Assembly: GCA_020851855.1 (NCBI GenBank)
Contig: JADZBY010000379.1
Coordinates: 1 to 11,158, forward strand
Direction: 5' to 3'
From: Anaerolineae bacterium
GTDB lineage: Bacteria > Chloroflexota > Anaerolineae > Aggregatilineales > UBA2796
DNA: 11,158 nucleotides
Position 1 is the stretch's first letter. Each line of letters starts with the position of its first letter. The notes beneath the pieces are model-generated. The model saw only the letters and a list, made by a program, of their open reading frames with translations, had not been told where the DNA came from and did no database searches. This document shows positions 6,620 to 11,158 of the stretch, one piece after another. The position numbers and the translations under genes were made by a program.

Positions 6620-7957
6620 ATGAATAATAGTAAAGCAAGCCCCGCCCCGATCTCGGTTCCCGACGTGATCACCCTGGTCATTGCCGCCGCGCTGGCCTTC
6701 GCCTTCACCCAGCTCACCTGGTTTCAAACCGCCCAGGTGAGCACAAACGGCCTGGCGCTCATGAGTCCCACGCCGCCCGCGCTGCCCAGCAGCCTGCGGC
6801 AGTCGCTCACCTGGCTGCTGCCGCTCGCCATTGCGCTGGGTGGAATCGGCGCGCTGGTGGCCATGTTCGTGCCCCGGCTGCGGCCCGCCGGCGTGGTGGC
6901 GGCGATGTTCGGCGGCCTGATCGCGCTCGTCTATTTCCTCATCTTCTTCATGCAGAACTCGCGTAGCCTTACGGACATCGGGAACGCGGCCACGCTGGTA
7001 GGTCCCGGCTTCTGGCTGGCGCTGATTGTCGCGGCGCTGCTCATCGTGCAGGGGATGCTGCCGCGCCGGACGACGAGCACGGTGAGCTGGTCGCGCTACA
7101 CGCCCTACCTGTTCCTCGCCGTGCCGCTGGTGATCTATTTCATGTGGATCATCTACCCGACCTTCTACTCGATCTACCTGAGCTTCACCGACTGGGACGG
7201 CATCTCGGCCACGCCGAACTGGGTGGGCTTCGCCAACTACCAACGGCTGTTCAGCGACCGCGACTTCGGCATCTCGTTCTTCAACAACGTGCGCTGGATC
7301 GTGGTATTCCTGACCGTGCCGACGACGATTGGCCTGGCGCTGGCCATGATCTTCAACACAAATATCCTCGGCGCGCGCTGGTTCAAGATCAGCTTTTACG
7401 CCCCGCTGATCCTGTCCTTCGTCGTCATCGGCACGATCTGGGCCTGGATTTACGAGCCGCGCGCCGGCCTGATCAATTCCCTGCTCACGGGCCTGTTCGG
7501 CATTTCGCGCGGGCCGGGCTGGCTGGCCGACCGCAATCTGGCGCTGTGGGCCATTCTCGGCGCGGCAGTCTGGCGGCAATGCGGCTACGTCATGATCCTG
7601 TACCTGGCCGGGCTGAAGAATCTCGACCCGTCGCTCATCGAGGCGGCGCGCGTGGACGGCGCAAACGGCTGGGCGCTTTTCCGGAACGTCATTTTCCCGC
7701 TGCTGGGGCCGATCACGACCGTGGTGCTGGTCATCTCGGTCATCGACTCCCTGCGCGCCTTCGACCTGGTGCAGGTCATGACGCGCGGCGGGCCGGGCGG
7801 CGCGTCCAACGTGCTGGCGAACTTCATGTACATTGAAGCCTTCAACAACTACAAGTACAGTTACGGCGCGACCATCGCCGTGACGCTGCTGGCGCTGGCG
7901 CTGTTCATCATCGTTCCGTACCTGTACCGCACCGCCAAGACCGAGATCGAGTACTGA
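6620..7957 (+). CDS. Sugar ABC transporter permease, MalF type, with N-terminal membrane extension
   Basis: A 445-residue inner-membrane permease, one half of the translocation pore. The canonical core of about 290 residues starts near residue 160 and has six membrane segments (about 163-185, 222-245, 258-278, 308-328, 364-380, 415-436). The ATPase-docking EAA loop reads E-A-A-R-V-D-G-A at 341-348, with the usual later I-x-x-P partly kept as V-I-F-P (357-360). Ahead of the core are about 150 extra residues with roughly four more hydrophobic segments (about 14-30, 62-83, 91-111, 128-146). ATG 6620 is chosen because GAGAGAAGG (6607-6615) lies just upstream; an in-frame TTG at 6572 lacks such a site. 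The gene lies 155 bases after the binding protein and 11 bases before the second permease. Confidence 0.92.
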   Translation: MNNSKASPAPISVPDVITLVIAAALAFAFTQLTWFQTAQVSTNGLALMSPTPPALPSSLRQSLTWLLPLAIALGGIGALVAMFVPRLRPAGVVAAMFGGLIALVYFLIFFMQNSRSLTDIGNAATLVGPGFWLALIVAALLIVQGMLPRRTTSTVSWSRYTPYLFLAVPLVIYFMWIIYPTFYSIYLSFTDWDGISATPNWVGFANYQRLFSDRDFGISFFNNVRWIVVFLTVPTTIGLALAMIFNTNILGARWFKISFYAPLILSFVVIGTIWAWIYEPRAGLINSLLTGLFGISRGPGWLADRNLALWAILGAAVWRQCGYVMILYLAGLKNLDPSLIEAARVDGANGWALFRNVIFPLLGPITTVVLVISVIDSLRAFDLVQVMTRGGPGGASNVLANFMYIEAFNNYKYSYGATIAVTLLALALFIIVPYLYRTAKTEIEY

Positions 7958-7968
7958 GAGGGCAGGCT

Positions 7969-8868
7969 ATGGGAACCTTAACCACTTCCGACCGGCAAAT
8001 CGCCCTGCCCCCGCAGCAGGTTGGCGTGATCGACCGCCGCATGGAGATGCTGAAAAAGGGCGTGGTCTTCGTCTTGCTGCTCATCCTGACCATCGTCTGG
8101 CTGCTGCCGTTTTTCAGCGCGCTGCTGACCTCGGTCCGCACGATGGACGAAATCTCGGTGAACGGCTTCTGGCGCATCCCGGCGCTGAACGAGCTGACCC
8201 TTGAGAACTTCACGAACGCCTGGGAGAGCGCGCAGGTGTCGCGTTACCTGGGCAACAGCTTCATCATCACCCTGCCGTCGCTCGTCGCCACGCTGTTTCT
8301 CTCGTCGCTGTCCGCCTTTGCGCTGGCCCGCTACCGGTTCAAGTGGGCGCTGCCGCTGTATTTCATGTTCGTGGCAGGCACGATGCTGCCCTTTCAGATT
8401 CTCTTGCTGCCGGTGTTCAAGCTGGCCAACGAGATGAAGATCTACGATAGCCACTGGGCGCTGATCATCATCCACACGGCGTTTCAGATGGGCTTTTGCA
8501 CGTTCGTGCTGCGCAATTTCATGAAGACGGTTCCCGGCGAGATTCTTGAGGCGGCGCGCGTGGACGGGTGCAGCGACTTCCGCATCTACTGGCAGATCAT
8601 GCTGCCGCTCAGCCTGCCCGCCATGGCGGCGCTGGGCACGCTCGAATTTACGTGGATCTTCAACGATTACCTGTGGGCGCTCATCCTCGTCCAGAACAGC
8701 GCCCTGAAGCCGGTGACCGCCGGTCTGGCCAGCCTGCAGGGCCAATTCACGACGAACTGGCCGCTGATCACGGCAGGCTCGCTGATCGCCATCGTGCCGA
8801 CGCTGTTCGTGTTCGCCTTTTTGCAGCGCTACTTCATCCAGGGCCTGACGCTCGGCTCCGGCAAGTAA
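7969..8868 (+). CDS. Sugar ABC transporter permease, MalG type
   Basis: A 299-residue inner-membrane permease that pairs with the MalF-type protein. It has six predicted membrane segments (about 30-52, 97-120, 126-150, 161-182, 212-235, 267-289). The EAA loop is well conserved: E-A-A-R-V-D-G-C at 194-201, then I-M-L-P at 210-213. The 11-base gap after the first permease, with GAGAGGG overlapping the previous stop codon, indicates translational coupling. It is the last gene of the cassette; a palindromic element and a converging gene follow. No ABC ATPase gene is present, so this importer probably uses an ATPase encoded elsewhere, as many CUT1 systems do with a shared MsmK/UgpC-like subunit. 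Confidence 0.94.
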   Translation: MGTLTTSDRQIALPPQQVGVIDRRMEMLKKGVVFVLLLILTIVWLLPFFSALLTSVRTMDEISVNGFWRIPALNELTLENFTNAWESAQVSRYLGNSFIITLPSLVATLFLSSLSAFALARYRFKWALPLYFMFVAGTMLPFQILLLPVFKLANEMKIYDSHWALIIIHTAFQMGFCTFVLRNFMKTVPGEILEAARVDGCSDFRIYWQIMLPLSLPAMAALGTLEFTWIFNDYLWALILVQNSALKPVTAGLASLQGQFTTNWPLITAGSLIAIVPTLFVFAFLQRYFIQGLTLGSGK

Positions 8869-8882
8869 GGCGCGCGAGGCGG

Positions 8883-8977
8883 CCCCACCCCTGGCCCCTC
8901 TGCACGCGGAGTGCCACGTAGAGAGGGGAAAAGCGCGTCGGGCGAGCGGCTTCCCTCTCTATGCCGCAGGGGGTGAG
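8883..8977. repeat. MITE-like palindromic intergenic element, copy C (shortened)
   Basis: This element lies between the converging second permease and the methyltransferase gene. It starts with CCCCACCCCTGGCCCCTCT and ends with AGGGGGTGAG, like copy B. The first hairpin pairs CCCCTCT (about 8895-8901) with AGAGGGG (about 8922-8928), and the joining segment GGGGAAAAGCGCGT is the exact reverse complement of the joining segment in copy B. The second hairpin is truncated: its left arm CCCTCTCTATG remains but most of the right arm is gone. No coding potential is seen. Confidence 0.65.
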
Positions 8978-8993
8978 GTCGCCTTTCGCCCGC

Positions 8994-9713
8994 TCACCAG
9001 ATGCCGGGCAGCAGGCGGTACGTCACGCGGCGCGCGTAGTCCGCATAACCGGGCAGTTCCGCCTGAAGGGTGCGATCTTCCAGCGCGGTGCGAAGGATCA
9101 TGGCCGCGATGAGGCCCAGCGCCGGGATGGCGGCTACCCACGTTCCCAGCACCAGCGGCATACCGGCGAAATACACGATCAGGCCGACGTAGCCGGGATG
9201 GCGCACGAGCCGGTACGGCCCGGACGAGACGACGCGGTGCTCGCGGTCGGCCTGGATGCGCACCGTCGTTTCAAAAAACGGGTTGGCCAGAATCGCCGCC
9301 ATCGCGATCAGGTTTCCGAAGAGCACAAGCGCCGCCCCGCCCACGATGACCCACGCTGCTGGCTGCCCGGTCCAGCCGTTGCGCACATCCAAGCCGGCCA
9401 GAATCGGCAAGCTGAACGATAGCGGCGTCATCACGCGGACCAGGGTGCGGTCCCAGGCTTTGGTATCGGCGTGGCGTTTGCCGCGCTCGTTGATCAGCGC
9501 GGGATTCGTCCGGTACATGAAGTATGCATTTACCGCGAGCGCCAGCGCGTAGATGACCAGATAGGTCCACGCGCCCGGCCAGTTGAACGTCCCGGCGCTC
9601 AGGAAGAGCAACACACCGACGATGAGCAGCGTAGCTACGACCTGGATGATGCGCCGCACCCCGTTGCGGTCAATCACGCGGCGGTGAGGCTGAACAGACG
9701 CTGTGTGTGACAT
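8994..9713 (-). CDS. Isoprenylcysteine carboxyl methyltransferase-like membrane protein
   Basis: A 239-residue integral membrane protein of the ICMT/phospholipid-methyltransferase group, which moves a methyl group from S-adenosylmethionine to a lipid-like acceptor. The diagnostic C-terminal block is intact: G-P-Y-R-L-V-R-H-P-G-Y (165-175), a hydrophobic hairpin (about 176-206), then R-T-A-L-E-D (208-213), L-P-G-Y (220-223) and the closing Y-R-L-L-P-G-I-W. The N-terminal part has about four further membrane segments (about 21-40, 47-66, 92-108, 119-142). The start ATG is preceded by AAAGGGGG (9720-9727 on the minus strand) at 6 bases. Bacteria generally lack prenylated CaaX proteins, so the true acceptor is unknown. 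The gene is alone, diverging from the SMP-30 gene. Confidence 0.85.
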   Translation of the reverse strand: MSHTASVQPHRRVIDRNGVRRIIQVVATLLIVGVLLFLSAGTFNWPGAWTYLVIYALALAVNAYFMYRTNPALINERGKRHADTKAWDRTLVRVMTPLSFSLPILAGLDVRNGWTGQPAAWVIVGGAALVLFGNLIAMAAILANPFFETTVRIQADREHRVVSSGPYRLVRHPGYVGLIVYFAGMPLVLGTWVAAIPALGLIAAMILRTALEDRTLQAELPGYADYARRVTYRLLPGIW

Positions 9714-9874
9714 CGCACGCCCCCTTTCAGGACGGCTGAGGATTCTCCCCGGACTGCGATGAGAGTGGAGCCTGATCTCATTCTAGGTCCAGTGGGGGCC
9801 GAGGGTCTCTCCCAATTGTTGGGGGAGCGGGCGCAGCGTTTCTCACCGCCCGCCGTGCAACACACAACTGCCGG

Positions 9875-9880
9875 TATAAT
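9875..9880 (+). promoter_or_regulatory. -10 box of the SMP-30 gene
   Basis: A perfect TATAAT about 55 bases before the SMP-30 start codon. No good -35 hexamer lies 16-18 bases upstream (the region reads GCCGTG), so it may depend on an activator or be weak. The predicted transcript start, near 9887, falls in the palindrome at 9883-9901. Confidence 0.5.
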
Positions 9881-9882
9881 GG

Positions 9883-9901
9883 CCGTGTCTGGCAGACATG
9901 G
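9883..9901. promoter_or_regulatory. Candidate operator (19-bp imperfect palindrome)
   Basis: CCGTGTCTGGCAGACATGG has 8-bp arms with one mismatch around a GGC centre, and the core TGTCT-GGC-AGACA is perfect. It starts 2 bases after the TATAAT box and overlaps the predicted transcript start, a usual place for a repressor site. It differs from the lacI operator, so another regulator would be involved. It could instead be a short leader hairpin. Confidence 0.4.
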
Positions 9902-9934
9902 ATGGCGTTGTAACGGAACACACGGAGAGCAACG

Positions 9935-10798
9935 ATGACAGACAGTCCGGAAGCGGCGGCGCGTACGGCATGCCGCCTGGGCGAGAATCCGCTCTGGAAT
10001 CCCTTTGACCAGAAGTTGTACTGGCTCGACATTCTGGCGGGCGCGATCTACCGATTTGACCCGCAGGCCGGCGGGCACGAGGTGTTCCACCGGGGCGGCG
10101 TGGCGGGCGGCTTCACCCTTCAGGCGGATGGCTCGCTGTTGCTCTTCGGGGTGGGCGGCGCGGTGCATCGCCTGCGCGATGGGATGCTACAGACGGTGCT
10201 CAGCGGCCTGCCGGGTGAGGAAGGTAACCGGTTCAATGACGCCATCGCGGACCCGGCGGGGCGCGTCCTGTCGGGGACGATCCCGTATGCGCCGGAAAGC
10301 ACGGCGGGCGCGTTGTACCGGTTCGATTCCGGTTTCCGGCCCACGAAACTCCGGGAGAACGTCGGGCTGTCAAACGGGATGGGCTTCAGCCCGGACGCCC
10401 GGACCTTTTACCACACGGACAGCAAGGCGCGCACCATTGACCGGTACGATTATGACGCCGACGCCGGCAGGATCACGAACCGGCGCACCTTTGCCCAGCA
10501 CCCCGATTCGCAGAGCGTGCCCGACGGCCTGACGGTCGACGCCGAGGGTTTCGTCTGGTCGGCGGTGTGGGATGGCGCGTGTATCGTGCGTTACGATCCG
10601 GCGGGCCGTGTCGAGCGGCGAATCGGGCTGCCGGCGAAGAAAGTGACGAGCCTGATCTTTGGCGGCGAGGACTATCGCGACCTGTACGTGACCACGGCGG
10701 GCGGCGATGACCCGGCGCAAAACGGCCCGAATGCGGGGGCGCTGTTTCGGCTGCGGCCCGGCGTCCAGGGCAAACCGGAATACCTGTCGCGGGTGTGA
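9935..10798 (+). CDS. SMP-30/gluconolactonase-like lactonase
   Basis: A 287-residue enzyme of the SMP-30/regucalcin/LRE family, of typical length, a six-bladed beta-propeller that usually hydrolyses sugar lactones using one divalent metal ion. The metal ligands are in place: Glu17 in L-G-E-N-P-L-W, Asn147 in L-S-N-G-M-G-F-S, and Asp197 in V-P-D-G-L-T-V-D. Substrate-side residues Arg99 and Asn101 lie in N-R-F-N-D. No signal peptide is visible, so it is probably cytoplasmic. The start is supported by GGAGAG (9924-9929), with the GGAG core ending 7 bases before ATG. It lies one convergent gene away from the sugar importer, which fits sugar-acid metabolism, but it has its own promoter. Gluconolactonase is only one of several possible specificities. 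A tandem repeat array starts right after the stop codon. Confidence 0.9.
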   Translation: MTDSPEAAARTACRLGENPLWNPFDQKLYWLDILAGAIYRFDPQAGGHEVFHRGGVAGGFTLQADGSLLLFGVGGAVHRLRDGMLQTVLSGLPGEEGNRFNDAIADPAGRVLSGTIPYAPESTAGALYRFDSGFRPTKLRENVGLSNGMGFSPDARTFYHTDSKARTIDRYDYDADAGRITNRRTFAQHPDSQSVPDGLTVDAEGFVWSAVWDGACIVRYDPAGRVERRIGLPAKKVTSLIFGGEDYRDLYVTTAGGDDPAQNGPNAGALFRLRPGVQGKPEYLSRV

Positions 10799-11158
10799 CG
10801 CCGGCGGTGTCCGTCTTGCGCCGGGCGGTTGGGGCGTTGCCGAAGCGTACGAGGCAGGCCTCGTCCCTACACGGTGTCGTAGGGACAACGCCTGCGTTGT
10901 CCGTCTGGCTCCGGGTGGTTGGGGCGTTGCCGAAGCGTACGAGGCAGGCCTCGTCCCTACACGGTATCGTTGGGACAACGCCTACGTTGTCCGTCTTGCG
11001 CCGGGCGGTTGGGGTGTTGCCGAAGCGGACGAGGCAGGCCTCGTCCCTACACGGTGTCGTAGGGACAACGCCGGCGGTGTCCGTCTTGCGCCGGGCGGTT
11101 GGGGCGTTGCCGAAGCGGACGAGGCAGGCCTCGTCCCTACACGGTGTCGTAGGGACAA
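10799..11158 (+). repeat. Tandem array of 90-bp palindromic units (continues beyond window)
   Basis: The segment beginning GTTGCCGAAGCG recurs at 10836, 10926, 11016 and 11106, an exact 90-bp period. The flanking partial unit starts directly after the SMP-30 stop codon, and the window ends within the last unit, so about four units are visible. Unit 1 and unit 2 differ at only about seven bases. Each unit holds a left hairpin around AGGCCT (for example 11027-11046) and a right hairpin GGACAACGCCTGCGTTGTCC (10883-10902 in unit 1). Arms CCCTAC and GTAGGG can also pair across the middle. I see no spacers of unique sequence, so this is not a CRISPR array, and no gene is supported here. Confidence 0.9.

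Noticed and set aside
6311..7579. Minus-strand open frame of 422 codons opposite the first permease
   Set aside because: Its composition is dominated by Arg, Gln, Asp, Glu and His without a fold signature, and it overlaps two real genes on the other strand.
9759..9781. Inverted pair ATGAGA/TCTCAT in the methyltransferase-lactonase gap
   Set aside because: Six-base arms 11 bases apart are expected by chance in a gap of this size, and they do not line up with a promoter I can support.
10370..10978. Minus-strand frame with a repeated 30-residue peptide entering the tandem array
   Set aside because: The 90-bp period is divisible by three, so any open frame through the array yields 30-residue repeats. 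The palindromes and the overlap with the lactonase gene argue that this is not a protein.
10799..11158. CRISPR array
   Set aside because: The whole 90-bp period is conserved, with no unique spacers between short repeats, and no cas gene is near.

Overview
This 11.2 kb window of high-GC bacterial DNA holds eight genes: one partial and seven complete. They are a two-component signalling pair, an aldo/keto reductase, a LacI-regulated sugar ABC import cassette, an isoprenylcysteine-methyltransferase-like membrane protein and an SMP-30-type lactonase. Between them lie intergenic palindromic repeats. The histidine kinase with its N-terminal membrane domain, the ATPase-less sugar transporter with an extended MalF-type permease, and the GC-rich dispersed repeats suit a Chloroflexota (Anaerolineae-like) genome. 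That assignment is inference from gene style, not from a marker gene.

Layout. 1-2255 (+): the last 26 codons of a receiver-domain protein, then a 718-residue membrane histidine kinase with two C-terminal receiver-like domains, one of them apparently unable to be phosphorylated. 2256-2503: the convergent gap, filled by a MITE-like palindromic element that carries a nested copy of a second repeat family. 2504-3475 (-): aldo/keto reductase. 3476-4020: a divergent gap with another palindromic element and, next to lacI, a good sigma-70-type promoter followed by a perfect 14-bp LacI-type operator. 4021-8868 (+): LacI-family regulator, secreted sugar-binding protein and two permeases, with no ATPase gene. 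8869-8993: a third palindromic element at another convergent junction. 8994-9713 (-): ICMT-like methyltransferase. 9714-9934: a divergent gap with a TATAAT box and a 19-bp palindrome. 9935-10798 (+): SMP-30/gluconolactonase-like enzyme. 10799-11158: a tandem array with an exact 90-bp period that runs off the window.

How it works together. The binding protein and two permeases form a CUT1-type importer for an unidentified sugar, oligosaccharide or polyol. LacI probably represses its own promoter. No other convincing promoter is visible before the binding-protein gene, so the whole cassette may be under that control. A 10-bp stem after the binding-protein gene could keep that product more abundant than the permeases. 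The ATPase must be encoded elsewhere. The SMP-30 lactonase and aldo/keto reductase could act on sugar-derived compounds, but they lie in separate transcription units and the link is only proximity.

The genes are mostly ordinary. The most interesting material is in the repeats: each 90-bp unit of the terminal array contains two inverted, diverged versions of one hairpin, and their differences are compensated at two base pairs. This points to selection or inheritance at the level of the hairpin.
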